A DNA stretch of 64,000 nucleotides from Kribbella steppae (lineage in GTDB: Bacteria > Actinomycetota > Actinomycetes > Propionibacteriales > Kribbellaceae): positions 248,001 to 312,000 of the forward strand of contig NZ_SLWN01000006.1 in the NCBI RefSeq assembly GCF_004342025.1. Reading direction: 5' to 3'. Shown here piece after piece: positions 34,916 through 43,181 of the stretch. The first letter of the stretch is position 1. The number at the start of each line of letters is the position of its first letter. Made by a program: the position numbers and the translations under genes. The notes below the pieces were generated by a model. It was not told the origin of the DNA. It saw only the letters and a list, made by a program, of their open reading frames with translations, and did not search any database.

Positions 34916-35743
34916 CTAGTTCTTGACGGCGCCGAGCATCATCCCGGCGACGAACTGCCGCTGCATCCGGACATAGACGATCACGACCGGTACGACGGAC
35001 AGGGTGAGACCGGCGGTGAGCGCCGGCCAGTTGGTGGAGTACTGGCCCATCAGCGTGAACAGCACCGGCTGCAGCGGCAGCGAGTCGGTGTTGCGCAGGA
35101 CCGTGTTGGCGATCAGGAACTCGTTCCAGGTGGAGAGGAACTGGAAGATCACCACGGTCGCGATCCCGGGCCGGGTCAGGGGCAGGATCACCCGCCGGAA
35201 GATGGTGAACTCGCTGCCGCCGTCGACCCGGGCGGCCTCGATCAACTCGTCCGGCAGCGTCTGGAAGAACGCCCGCATCAGGAACATCGCGAACGGCGCC
35301 GATCCGGAGATGTAGAGCACCAGCAACCCGGTCTGGCTGTCGAGCAGGCCGAGCGATTTCAGCTCGAGGTAGAGCGGGATGATGAGCGCCGTCGACGGCA
35401 TCATCAGGGTTGTCAACAATAGGACGAACAGGGTGTTGCGGAACGGGAAGTCGAGTTTGGCGAAGGCGTAGCCGCTCAGCGTCGCGAAGACGAGGACGCC
35501 GATGACGGTGACCGAGGTGATCCAGACGCTGTTCCAGAAGTGCAGCGGGAACTCGATCGACGTCCAGGCTTCCTTGTAGGCCGTGCCGGTGACGCTCCGC
35601 GGGAAGAACGGCCCGTTGAAGATGGTGTTCTGCTCTCGCAACGAGGTAAGCAGCATCCAGACGAACGGGAACGCCATCAGCACGCAGAACGGCGCGAGGA
35701 CGAAGGTCGCGAACGACTTCCCGAGCCAAGGTTTGCGGTTCAT
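34916..35743 (-). CDS. Sugar ABC permease, MalG type
   Basis: 275 residues, six transmembrane spans, with the MalG EAA loop (ELIEAARVDGGSEFTIFRRVILPLTRPGI, about 175-203). It pairs with the MalF-type protein in a CUT1 carbohydrate importer. GGAGGG precedes the ATG, which overlaps the MalF stop (ATGA). No ATPase gene is in the operon, so a shared ATPase such as MsiK must serve it. Confidence 0.93.
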   Translation of the reverse strand: MNRKPWLGKSFATFVLAPFCVLMAFPFVWMLLTSLREQNTIFNGPFFPRSVTGTAYKEAWTSIEFPLHFWNSVWITSVTVIGVLVFATLSGYAFAKLDFPFRNTLFVLLLTTLMMPSTALIIPLYLELKSLGLLDSQTGLLVLYISGSAPFAMFLMRAFFQTLPDELIEAARVDGGSEFTIFRRVILPLTRPGIATVVIFQFLSTWNEFLIANTVLRNTDSLPLQPVLFTLMGQYSTNWPALTAGLTLSVVPVVIVYVRMQRQFVAGMMLGAVKN

Positions 35744-36705
35744 CGATCCGCCCTCCGGGTCAACCAGAGCTGGGCGATGACGGCCAGCGTGCACAGGACC
35801 ATGGTCACGACGCTGAACGCGCTGGCGTAACCGAGCTGCGGGATCGACCCGGACGTCGAACCGAACGCGAGCGAGTACAGATACGTGCCGAGAACCTCAC
35901 TGGCGTGGTTCGGACCGCCACCGGTCATCACGAAAATGATGTCGAAGGCCTTGAACCCGTTGAGCAGCCCGAGGCTGACGACGAGACCGGTGACGACGCG
36001 CAGGCTCGGGACGGTGATGTGGCGGAACTGCTGGACGGTGTTCGCGCCGTCCACCGCGGCCGCTTCGTACAGACTCGGATCGATGCCCTGCAGACCGGCA
36101 TAGAAGATCAGCATGGTGAAGCCGATCCCGCCCCAGACCGTCACCACGATGATGGCCGGCAGCACCGTCTTCTGGTCGGCCAGCCACGGATGTTGCAGGC
36201 TGTCGAGACCGATTGCCCCCAGCAACCTGTTCAGCGTGCCGATGTTCGGGTCGTAGATCAGTTTCCACAGCACCGCGGACACCACGAACGAGACGATGCC
36301 CGGGATGAACAGGATCGTCCGGACCAGGACGCCGACCCTCGGCCAGACGGCGTTCACGAGCACGGCGCTGACGAGTCCGAGGAAGGTGAGCAGCGCCGTG
36401 GTGACACCGGTCAGCACCAGCGTGATGATCATCGCCCGGCGGGCGACCGGATCGGACAGCATCCGGCTGTAGTTGTCGAAGTTGACGAACCTCGGCGTAC
36501 CGAAGCCTCCCCACGAGGTGAGGCTCAGGTACGCCGTGTAGAGGATCGGCCAGAGCACGAACGCCAGGAACAACGCGAACGTCGGCAGCATGAACAGGTA
36601 GCCGGCGACCCGCTGCGACTTCCGCAGCGGCGATCCGAACCGGTACGACGTACGGCGGGGGAGTGCACGTGCTCTGGTTTCCGAACGGGACAGGGTTGTC
36701 ACCAT
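35740..36705 (-). CDS. Sugar ABC permease, MalF type
   Basis: 321 residues. After a basic N-terminus (about 1-35) come six transmembrane helices and the EAA loop PSLYEAAAVDGANTVQQFRHITVPSLR (about 214-240). It is the second channel subunit of the CUT1 importer. It starts 4 nt after the binding-protein stop. The first ATG is used here; a GTG one codon later is possible. Confidence 0.92.
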   Translation of the reverse strand: MVTTLSRSETRARALPRRTSYRFGSPLRKSQRVAGYLFMLPTFALFLAFVLWPILYTAYLSLTSWGGFGTPRFVNFDNYSRMLSDPVARRAMIITLVLTGVTTALLTFLGLVSAVLVNAVWPRVGVLVRTILFIPGIVSFVVSAVLWKLIYDPNIGTLNRLLGAIGLDSLQHPWLADQKTVLPAIIVVTVWGGIGFTMLIFYAGLQGIDPSLYEAAAVDGANTVQQFRHITVPSLRVVTGLVVSLGLLNGFKAFDIIFVMTGGGPNHASEVLGTYLYSLAFGSTSGSIPQLGYASAFSVVTMVLCTLAVIAQLWLTRRADR

Positions 36706-36709
36706 CCGA

Positions 36710-38032
36710 TCAGCCGCCCTTGGCGTTCAGCACGGCCTGCTGCATCTCCTTCGCGACAGCCGCCGGATCGCCCTTGCCGTCGAAGATCTTGGCGAGGGGA
36801 TCGCCGGCCGCGACCGAGCCGGGACCGAACGGGATGTGCGGGCAGCCGTCGCCGTCCAGCAGCCAGGACGTCATCTGCTTCATGATCGGAAGCTCGATCC
36901 GCTGTGCCGCGCTCTTGGTGGCCGGCATCGAGTTGGAGTCGTTCATGGTGGGGGAGTACTCGTCCGCGGAGTACAGGAACTTGAGGAACTCCAGCGCGGC
37001 GTCCTTGTTCTTGCTGGTCTCCGAGACGGCCCAGCCGGCGCCGGCCTGGTTGGCGGTCCAGTGCCGTTTGCCGGACGCGAGGGCCGGGGTCTTCATCACC
37101 TTGTACTTCTTGACGAAGGCCGGGGTGGCGTCCTGGACGAGACCCTGCGGGGTCCACGATCCGTTGAACAGCATCGCGGACTTCTCGGTGTAGAACAGCT
37201 GCGGCGCCTGGTCGCCGCTGGTGCCGGTCGTCCCGGGCTGGAAGACGCCGCCCTTGACGATCTTCTGCTGGAGCTTGATCGCGTCGACGACCTTCGGGTC
37301 CTCGTACGTCGCGCCGTCCTTCAGCTGATCGAGTTTGAGGTAGAAGGTCGGATCGTCGGCGACCTGGGTGATGAGCGGCAGGAAGAAGTCCAGCGAGCTC
37401 GTGGTCGGGTTGCAGCTGAGTGCCACCGGGTGCTTGCCGGTGGCGCGGATCTTCGCCGCGGCCGCGATCAGGTCGTCCCAAGTCTCGATCTCGTCCTCGC
37501 CGACACCGGCCTTCTTCAGCAGGTCCGGGTTGTAGAACAGGCCGAAGGTCTGCGCCATCCAGCCGACGGCGTACTGCTTGCCGTCCAGCGTGTACTCCTG
37601 GTTGGCGGAGTCGAAGAAGTCCTTCAGGAAGTCGTCGCCGAGGTCCTTCTTCAGGTCGGCGGAGATGCCGCCGGTGCCGTAGGTGAGCGCCCGCGTGTGC
37701 GGCGCGAAGATCTCCGGGACGTCGCCGCCGGCCACTGCCGCCTGCAGTGCGGGCAGGTACTGGTCCGGGGTGCCGAAGATCCTGTTCTCGATCTTGATGT
37801 TGCTGTGTGCCGCCTCGAATTTCTCGATCAGCTTCGGGAACTGCGCCTCCTGGTCGTTGTACCAGGACCACATCCGCACGACGGCCTTCCCGCCGCTCGT
37901 GGTGCCGCCGCTGCTGTCACTACCGCCGCAGCCGGTCAGCGCCGAACCCAGTCCGAGCGCCGCCGCCCCACCCAATGCGCCCTTGAGAACCGTCCGCCGC
38001 CCCACCGTCGCGGCTACCCGTCGTTCGCCCAT
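36710..38032 (-). CDS. Sugar-binding lipoprotein of a CUT1 importer
   Basis: 440 residues of the SBP_bac_1 type. The signal has a twin-arginine motif (GRRTVLKG) and a lipobox (LTGC, Cys about 35), so export is probably through Tat followed by lipidation. The mature part shows the maltose-binding-protein pattern (FPKLIEKFEAAHSNIKIE; late GWAVSETSKNKDAALEFLKFL). It begins the six-gene operon with two permeases, VOC, AKR and GH1. The ligand is probably a beta-glucoside given the GH1 enzyme. GAGGAG precedes the ATG. Confidence 0.93.
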   Translation of the reverse strand: MGERRVAATVGRRTVLKGALGGAAALGLGSALTGCGGSDSSGGTTSGGKAVVRMWSWYNDQEAQFPKLIEKFEAAHSNIKIENRIFGTPDQYLPALQAAVAGGDVPEIFAPHTRALTYGTGGISADLKKDLGDDFLKDFFDSANQEYTLDGKQYAVGWMAQTFGLFYNPDLLKKAGVGEDEIETWDDLIAAAAKIRATGKHPVALSCNPTTSSLDFFLPLITQVADDPTFYLKLDQLKDGATYEDPKVVDAIKLQQKIVKGGVFQPGTTGTSGDQAPQLFYTEKSAMLFNGSWTPQGLVQDATPAFVKKYKVMKTPALASGKRHWTANQAGAGWAVSETSKNKDAALEFLKFLYSADEYSPTMNDSNSMPATKSAAQRIELPIMKQMTSWLLDGDGCPHIPFGPGSVAAGDPLAKIFDGKGDPAAVAKEMQQAVLNAKGG

Positions 38033-38074
38033 ACCGACTCCTCAGTCAGTCACCTCACGAACCTCGCACTCAAC

Positions 38075-38103
38075 TTCCTAACTGAAAGTAAGAAAGCGGT
38101 CAA
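38075..38103 (-). promoter_or_regulatory. Promoter of the sugar ABC/GH1 operon
   Basis: -35 TTGACC (complement of 38098-38103), 17-bp spacer, -10 TAGGAA (complement of 38075-38080). The spacer contains CTTTCTTAC (complement of 38088-38096), also present upstream of the ROK gene, so a repressor bound there would block RNA polymerase directly. Confidence 0.7.
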
Positions 38104-38193
38104 GGTCACGTCAAGGCCGTCGCGAAGTTTCCCGACTTTCCCGCGGCGTCTCAGGTCGAGGGGCTGGGCGACGCGCGCCGAGTGGCGCGAGCT

Positions 38194-38206
38194 TAGGGTT
38201 GGGCGC
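38194..38206 (+). promoter_or_regulatory. Leaderless-type -10 of the zapE-like gene
   Basis: TAGGGT (38194-38199) is 7 nt before the ATG at 38207, with no Shine-Dalgarno. Confidence 0.5.
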
Positions 38207-39247
38207 ATGGTGATTCGGTTGAGTGAGCGGTGGCCGGAGGTGAGCTCGGATCGGCTGCTGTCCGAGTGCGTACCCCCGCCGCGCTTTGCCGACGTACGTT
38301 TCTCCACATATCGCCCGGCCCCGGACGAACCTTCACAGGCTGACGCCCTGGCCGTGCTGACGTCGCGGGCTGTGGGGCTGGCGAAGCCGCGGCAGGCACC
38401 GAGTCTGTGGTCGCGTCTCCGCGGTCGCACCGAGGACCCCGGCAAACCCGGCGTCTACCTCGACGGCGGGTTCGGCGTCGGTAAGACCCACCTGCTCGCG
38501 TCACTGTGGCATGAGGCGGCCGGGCCGAAGATGTACTGCACCTTCGTCGAGCTGACCAACCTCGTCGGTGCGCTCGGCCTGCGCACAGCTGTCGAGGCAC
38601 TGTCGTCGTACCGGCTGATCTGCATCGACGAGTTCGAGCTGGACGATCCCGGCGACACGATGCTGATCTCCCGCCTGCTCGGCCAGTTGGTCGCTGCCGG
38701 CGTCGAGCTGGCAGCCACCTCGAACACGCTGCCCGACAAGCTCGGTGAGGGCCGCTTCCAGGCGATCGACTTCCTCCGCGAGATCCAGGCCCTGTCCGGG
38801 CACTTCGACGTACGCCGCATCGACGGTCCGGACTACCGCCATCGTGGCCTCCCCGTAGCGCCCGAACCGTGGCCCGACGCGCAGGTGGAGACGGTCGCCG
38901 CCGAGCGAGCCAATGCATCCTGCGACCACTTCGTCGACCTGCACCGCCATCTTGCTGAGCTACATCCGAGCAAGTACGGCGCCCTCCTCGACGGCGTGGA
39001 CACCGTGGCCATCACCGACATCCGCCCACTGACTGACGAGAACGTTGCCCTGCGCCTGGTCGTGCTGGCCGACCGCATGTACGACCGGAACCTTCCGCTC
39101 CTGGCCGGCGGCGTCCCGCTGGATCAGCTCTTCTCCGCCGACATGCTCAAGGGTGGCTACCGCAAGAAGTACCTCAGAGCCCTCTCGCGCCTCATTGCCC
39201 TCGCGAACGCGGGCATGGTCCCCGAGACCAGCACAGTCGTCCCATAG
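38207..39247 (+). CDS. zapE: AFG1-like ATPase (ZapE family)
   Basis: 346 residues. AAA-type P-loop GGFGVGKTHLL (about 86-96), Walker B-like ICIDEFELDD (about 141-150), and the family RLLGQLVAAGVELAATSNTLPDKLGEGRF stretch. AFG1/ZapE proteins are ATPases; E. coli ZapE acts at the Z-ring and mitochondrial Afg1 in protein quality control. The first methionine matches the family start and is preceded by a -10-like TAGGGT. The gene is alone, divergent from the sugar operon by 174 nt. Confidence 0.9.
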   Translation: MVIRLSERWPEVSSDRLLSECVPPPRFADVRFSTYRPAPDEPSQADALAVLTSRAVGLAKPRQAPSLWSRLRGRTEDPGKPGVYLDGGFGVGKTHLLASLWHEAAGPKMYCTFVELTNLVGALGLRTAVEALSSYRLICIDEFELDDPGDTMLISRLLGQLVAAGVELAATSNTLPDKLGEGRFQAIDFLREIQALSGHFDVRRIDGPDYRHRGLPVAPEPWPDAQVETVAAERANASCDHFVDLHRHLAELHPSKYGALLDGVDTVAITDIRPLTDENVALRLVVLADRMYDRNLPLLAGGVPLDQLFSADMLKGGYRKKYLRALSRLIALANAGMVPETSTVVP

Positions 39248-39305
39248 TTGTTGCGAGTGCGTTGCGCCGCGGGCCTATAGCCCCTGGTCGTGCTTCGCTT
39301 GGGTG

Positions 39306-39962
39306 GTGCTAGGCGACCTGCGTACTGCGGTGCTGTATGTCGGGCTGCTCGCGATGAGCCTGGTACTGCTGGCCGTCGGCGGGTTCGTGCAGTTCGACGA
39401 CTTCTCGGGCGACGGCAGCAACGAGTGGAACCTACCGTTGGGCGCGATCGCGGTGGTCGGCCCGATCGGCGCCGTACTGGTTGCCTGGAAGGACGCCAAG
39501 GCTCGGGTGTGGTTGGGTGTGGCGCTCGGGGTGCTGTTCGGGTTCCTGCTGTGGCAGAAGATCGCGAACGATGGGTTCCGGTTCATCTGGCATCAGGATG
39601 AAGGCGAACTGGCCCAGCTGACGGTCGTGGTTGTGCTGGTCGCGGCAGTCCTCGTCGCTACCGGTGTTCAGTCGAAGAGCGAGCCGGCTGCCGGCAGATG
39701 GCTGGTGCGGGCTGCGATCTACCTGTGCGGCTGCGCGGTCTTGGTGCTCGTCGCGGTCGTGGCTGGTACGGCGTACTACAACGCGACCGACTGCGAGAAC
39801 GCCGACCCCGACTGCCTCTCGCTGCTGGGTGGCATGGCCTGGGGCGTCTTCTCGCTCCCGGTCGCCGCGGTGGCGATTGTTGTGATCGAAGTGGTTCTGC
39901 AGCGCGGCCGGAAGCGGCGGCGAGCGGAGTCCGGCGAGACGGCGCTGGAGAACCGAAGCTGA
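39306..39962 (+). CDS. Hypothetical membrane protein
   Basis: About 218 residues with five or so hydrophobic segments: an N-terminal signal-like helix (AVLYVGLLAMSLVLLAVGG), two around residues 45-85, one near 110-125 and two in the last third. An outer loop carries a Cys pair (NATDCENADPDCLSLLGG). The C-terminus is basic (RGRKRRRAES). The start is uncertain: GTGs at 39303 and 39306 fit the hydrophobic N-terminus, and an internal ATG lies at 39354. I do not recognise the family. Confidence 0.6.
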   Translation: MLGDLRTAVLYVGLLAMSLVLLAVGGFVQFDDFSGDGSNEWNLPLGAIAVVGPIGAVLVAWKDAKARVWLGVALGVLFGFLLWQKIANDGFRFIWHQDEGELAQLTVVVVLVAAVLVATGVQSKSEPAAGRWLVRAAIYLCGCAVLVLVAVVAGTAYYNATDCENADPDCLSLLGGMAWGVFSLPVAAVAIVVIEVVLQRGRKRRRAESGETALENRS

Positions 39963-40005
39963 CGAGCTGCGCTCAACTGCGGTGTCGATGAGGCAGGATG
40001 GGCGA

Positions 40006-40875
40006 ATGGCGAAGCAGAAGAAGGGTCAGGCGGCGGATCAGGGTGGGCTGCTCGAGCAGTTGCGGGTGCCGTCGGGGCCGGTGGATCTGAGCAAGTACGA
40101 CACACGCGCGACGCCCGGGTTCAGCGGGACCAAGGACGAGGGCAAGGTCGCGCTGGCGAGTCTCGGTGACGAGCTGTCCGACTGGCAGGAGCGTCTGTTC
40201 GCCGAAGGTCGCAAGGGCGCAGAGCGCAGCATCCTGCTGGTCCTGCAGGGGATGGACACGGCCGGCAAGGGCGGTGTGATCCGGCACGGTGCCGGGCTGA
40301 TGGATCCGCAGGGTCTGAAGATCACCTCGTTCAAGGCGCCGACGGCGGCCGAGAAGCGGCGCGGGTTCCTGTGGCGGATCAAGCAGGCGCTCCCCGACCC
40401 CGGGATCATCGGGATCTTCGACCGGTCGCACTACGAGGATGTGCTGATCGCACGGGTTCGCAGCCTGGTCGCGCCGCCGGTGTGGAACCGGCGCTACGGG
40501 CAGATCAATGATTTCGAGGCCGAACTGGCCGCCAGCGGGGTGACGGTGCTGAAGTGCTTCCTGCACATCTCGGCCGAGGAGCAGAAGGCGCGGCTGGAGG
40601 CGCGCCTGGACGACCCGACGAAGCACTGGAAGTACAACCCGGGCGACGTCGACGAGCGTGCACACTGGCCGGCGTACATGGAGGCGTACGAGGCGGCCCT
40701 TGAGCGCTGCAACACCCCCGAGGCGCCGTGGCTGGTGATCCCGAGCGACCGCAAGTGGTACCGCAACTGGGCCGTCACCGCGATCCTCCTCGAGACCCTG
40801 AAGACCCTCAATCCCGAGTGGCCGAAGGCCGACTTCGACGTAGAGACCGAAAAGCAACGCCTCGCCGCCACCTGA
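40006..40875 (+). CDS. Polyphosphate kinase 2 (PPK2) family protein
   Basis: 289 residues. PPK2 motifs are clear: Walker A VLQGMDTAGKGG (about 78-89), Walker B GIFDRSHYEDVLIARV (about 136-151) and the later WKYNPGDVDERAHW lid and DRKWYRNWAV. The enzyme transfers phosphate between polyphosphate and nucleotides in the cytoplasm; the subclass (NMP or NDP acceptor) cannot be set with certainty. The start ATG follows CAGGAT by 6 nt, a leaderless arrangement. It has no operon partner. Confidence 0.92.
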   Translation: MAKQKKGQAADQGGLLEQLRVPSGPVDLSKYDTRATPGFSGTKDEGKVALASLGDELSDWQERLFAEGRKGAERSILLVLQGMDTAGKGGVIRHGAGLMDPQGLKITSFKAPTAAEKRRGFLWRIKQALPDPGIIGIFDRSHYEDVLIARVRSLVAPPVWNRRYGQINDFEAELAASGVTVLKCFLHISAEEQKARLEARLDDPTKHWKYNPGDVDERAHWPAYMEAYEAALERCNTPEAPWLVIPSDRKWYRNWAVTAILLETLKTLNPEWPKADFDVETEKQRLAAT

Positions 40876-40952
40876 TCACGCGGGATGACGAAACGACAGG
40901 TGGGTACGGGCAAGAGCGAGCAGGAGGTGACGGGGCCGAGAGGAGTGGAGTG

Positions 40953-41333
40953 ATGGCTACGGTTTCGGTTCGGTACATCGTGAACGACGTCGACGCGGCG
41001 GTCGACTTCTACACCAAGCACCTCGGGTTCGACGTGCAGATGCGGCCGGGTCCAGGGTTCGCCGGGATCACCCGCGGCGACCTGCGGCTGCTGCTGTCCG
41101 AGCCGACCGGGCCGGGCGGTGCAGCCCAGACGATGCCTGACGGCCGCCGGCCCGAGCCGGGTGGCTGGAACCGCATCCAACTGGAAGTCGACGACCTCGA
41201 GTCGACGGTCGGCGCATTGCGCGCGGACGGTGCGGCCTTCCGGAACGACATCGTCACCGGCCGCGGCGGCCTCCAGATCCTCCTGGACGACCCCTCCGGC
41301 AACCCGATCGAGCTCTTCCAGCCGACGAACTGA
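40953..41333 (+). CDS. VOC-family protein
   Basis: 126 residues, a single glyoxalase/bleomycin-resistance module: VSVRYIVNDVDAAVDFYTKHLGF at the start, NRIQLEVDDLESTV in the middle and ILLDDPSGNPIELFQP at the end. The function could be metal-dependent lyase, isomerase or drug binding. The ATG is preceded by GAGAGGAG and GGAG. It ends 6 nt from the convergent Doc-ClpN gene. Confidence 0.82.
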   Translation: MATVSVRYIVNDVDAAVDFYTKHLGFDVQMRPGPGFAGITRGDLRLLLSEPTGPGGAAQTMPDGRRPEPGGWNRIQLEVDDLESTVGALRADGAAFRNDIVTGRGGLQILLDDPSGNPIELFQPTN

Positions 41334-41339
41334 GCACCG

Positions 41340-42479
41340 TCAGGCGTCGGGGTCGATGTCGTGGCGGCGGAGGAGGGCGCGGAGCTCGGCGACCTGCTCG
41401 TGCAGACGTTCGTTCTCCTCGAGTACGGCGCTGAGCTCGGTGAGCAGGTGATGACGGCGGCCGAAGGTGGTCCAGGCGGTGCCGGCGTCGTCGGCGAGGA
41501 AGCCCGTCACGGCTGACTCGACGCGCTGCTTGTGACCTCGCCACTCGGTCACCTTGCGTCGGACCTCGTCGAGATCCGCGCCGAGTTTCATCAGGATCTG
41601 CGCGGCCACGCCTTCTCCGTCACGCAGCAGGCCGAGCAGGAGATGTTCGGTGTCCAGGACGTCGTCGCCCAGGTCGCGGGCCTCCTGGTAGGCGTGTTCG
41701 AGGATGCTCTTCGCGCGCGGAGTGAACGGGACCGTGCTCGAGGTGGGATGCGCACCCCGGCCGATGATCTCCACGACGAGATCACGGACGGCCGGTGCGG
41801 TGATTCCCAGACCGGCCGGCCGCCAGCCGGTGGCGGGATCTCCGGAGAGCACCTTCGCGGCCAGGCCCTGTCCTTCCTCGATCAGCCCGAGCAGCAGGTG
41901 CTCGGTCCCGATGAAGTTGTGCTGCAACTGGCGGGCCTCGACCTGCGCCAGGACGACGACCCGCCGGGCCCGGTCGCTGAACTTCTCGAACATTCCCTCA
42001 CCCCTCCACAACTCTTCGCCGCCGGGCGCCTGGCTCGCGCGGAGGTTTGCGACCTCGTCCTCGAGCAGCAGTTCGACCCGGAGATGTTCCTGCAGGTCCT
42101 CGGCGGTCACCCGGTCCGGACTCAGCCGCGCGCGGATGAAGTCGGCGACCTCAACCGGCGTGGCGCTGTCCGCCGTCAGCCGATCCAGCAGTTCGTCCCA
42201 TTCCTCGACCGGCTCGAGCCGCAGATCCGCCTGATTCACCGCGACGAACTGCAGCACGACCGCGACCGTCACCACCCGGTTGGCGCCCTCGAACGGCCGC
42301 GCCCGGATCAACCCGCTCAGCAACACCGCCGCCGCCTCGACCAGTCCGCTGGTACGGCGTACGTCGGCCAGGACCTGATCGACCGCGTCGAGGTTCGTCC
42401 GCCGTACCGCGTCGTCCGATGAGCAACGCAGCACACGAGCCGCCACCGCGAGTACGTCGTACGCGTCGAGGAACTGCAT
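41340..42479 (-). CDS. Degenerate Doc-like domain fused to two ClpC-type N-domains
   Basis: 379 residues in three parts. Residues 1-120 follow the Doc/Fic fold: YDVLAVAARVL, a long helix, then RPFEGANRVVTVAVVLQFVAVN, which aligns with the phage P1 Doc motif HxFxDANKRT. The catalytic His is Arg, the Asp is Gly and the distal Arg is Val; only Phe and Asn remain. Residues about 163-240 and 248-318 are two Clp N-domains (MFEKFSDRARRVVVLAQ..IGTEHLLLGLIEEG; FTPRAKSILEHAYQEA..DTEHLLLGLLRDGEG), the substrate and adaptor-binding part of ClpC. A coiled coil ends the protein. The ATG overlaps the stop of an RHH gene (TGATG), as in toxin-antitoxin operons. A strong internal Shine-Dalgarno (GGAGGGG) before Met163 could make a ClpN-only product. 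No AAA or protease domain is present. Confidence 0.85.
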   Translation of the reverse strand: MQFLDAYDVLAVAARVLRCSSDDAVRRTNLDAVDQVLADVRRTSGLVEAAAVLLSGLIRARPFEGANRVVTVAVVLQFVAVNQADLRLEPVEEWDELLDRLTADSATPVEVADFIRARLSPDRVTAEDLQEHLRVELLLEDEVANLRASQAPGGEELWRGEGMFEKFSDRARRVVVLAQVEARQLQHNFIGTEHLLLGLIEEGQGLAAKVLSGDPATGWRPAGLGITAPAVRDLVVEIIGRGAHPTSSTVPFTPRAKSILEHAYQEARDLGDDVLDTEHLLLGLLRDGEGVAAQILMKLGADLDEVRRKVTEWRGHKQRVESAVTGFLADDAGTAWTTFGRRHHLLTELSAVLEENERLHEQVAELRALLRRHDIDPDA

Positions 42480-42706
42480 CAGTCGTCTCCGCGGAGGCGT
42501 CGCAGCGACTCCTCGTGGCGGACCAGGTTCTCGTCGAGCAGGCGGCTGAAGCGGCGGTCCTGCCGGCGCTGATCCACCAGCGCTGCGATCGCCTCCCGCG
42601 CGACGTCCGACACCGAGCGGCCCTCGACCGACGCAACCGTCTGCAGCCGCTCCGCCAACTCCGGATCCAGCCGCAACAGGATGTTCTTCGTCGATTCCTT
42701 CGCCAT
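42479..42706 (-). CDS. Ribbon-helix-helix antitoxin-like protein
   Basis: 75 residues. The N-terminal ribbon KNILLRLDPELAERLQTVASVEGRSVSDVAREAI is a MetJ/Arc/CopG fold that binds DNA as a dimer. The charged C-terminal tail (QDRRFSRLLDENLVRHEESLRRL) is the kind of segment that wraps a toxin. It overlaps the Doc-ClpN gene by one base. The promoter (TATCTT 7 nt before the ATG) overlaps GATA-N6-TATC arms (42709-42722), a possible self-operator. Confidence 0.85.
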   Translation of the reverse strand: MAKESTKNILLRLDPELAERLQTVASVEGRSVSDVAREAIAALVDQRRQDRRFSRLLDENLVRHEESLRRLRGDD

Positions 42707-42722
42707 AGATAGAAAGATATCA
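42707..42722 (-). promoter_or_regulatory. RHH gene -10 element and possible operator
   Basis: TATCTT (complement of 42714-42719) is 7 nt before the ATG at 42706, so the mRNA is probably leaderless. GATA and TATC arms (42709-42712 and 42718-42721 region) make a short dyad across it. Confidence 0.45.
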
Positions 42723-42753
42723 CGCTAGCTGCACCTGGGGCGGGTGAAAAATA

Positions 42754-43155
42754 GTGCGCAAGTTCAGAGCTCCGCAGATCACGTTCTACTCCGATGACCT
42801 CGCGAGCCTTCGGGCCTTCTATCTCGGCCTCGGGTTCGAGCAGCGGTTCCAGCACCCGCCGGAGGGGCCGCCGATCCATGTCGAGCTGACCCTCGACGGG
42901 TTCAACCTGGGCATCGCCGACGTCGAGTCGGCCCGCAAGGACCACGGGCTCTCGCCGAACCTCGCCGGCCGGGCAGCCGAGCTGGTGCTGTGGTGCGACG
43001 ACACGGACGGGGAGTACGCCCGGCTGACCGCCGCCGGCTCCAAGTCGCTGTCCGAGCCGCACGATTGGCTCGGCAACCTCCGCATCGCCTGGATCGCCGA
43101 CCCCGACGGCAACCCGATCCAGCTGGTCCAGTTGGTGAGCCCCACCACCCACTGA
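42754..43155 (+). CDS. VOC-family protein
   Basis: 133 residues with a single glyoxalase-like module: APQITFYSDDLASLRAFYLGLGF, LGIADVESARKDHG, AELVLWCDDTDGEYARL and the closing IADPDGNPIQLVQ. It is divergent from the RHH gene (47 nt). The GTG start is the only one giving the complete first strand. Function unknown; metal-binding residues are partly present. Confidence 0.8.
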   Translation: MRKFRAPQITFYSDDLASLRAFYLGLGFEQRFQHPPEGPPIHVELTLDGFNLGIADVESARKDHGLSPNLAGRAAELVLWCDDTDGEYARLTAAGSKSLSEPHDWLGNLRIAWIADPDGNPIQLVQLVSPTTH

Positions 43156-43181
43156 GCTCGGGCATCGGCCAGGGTTGGAGG

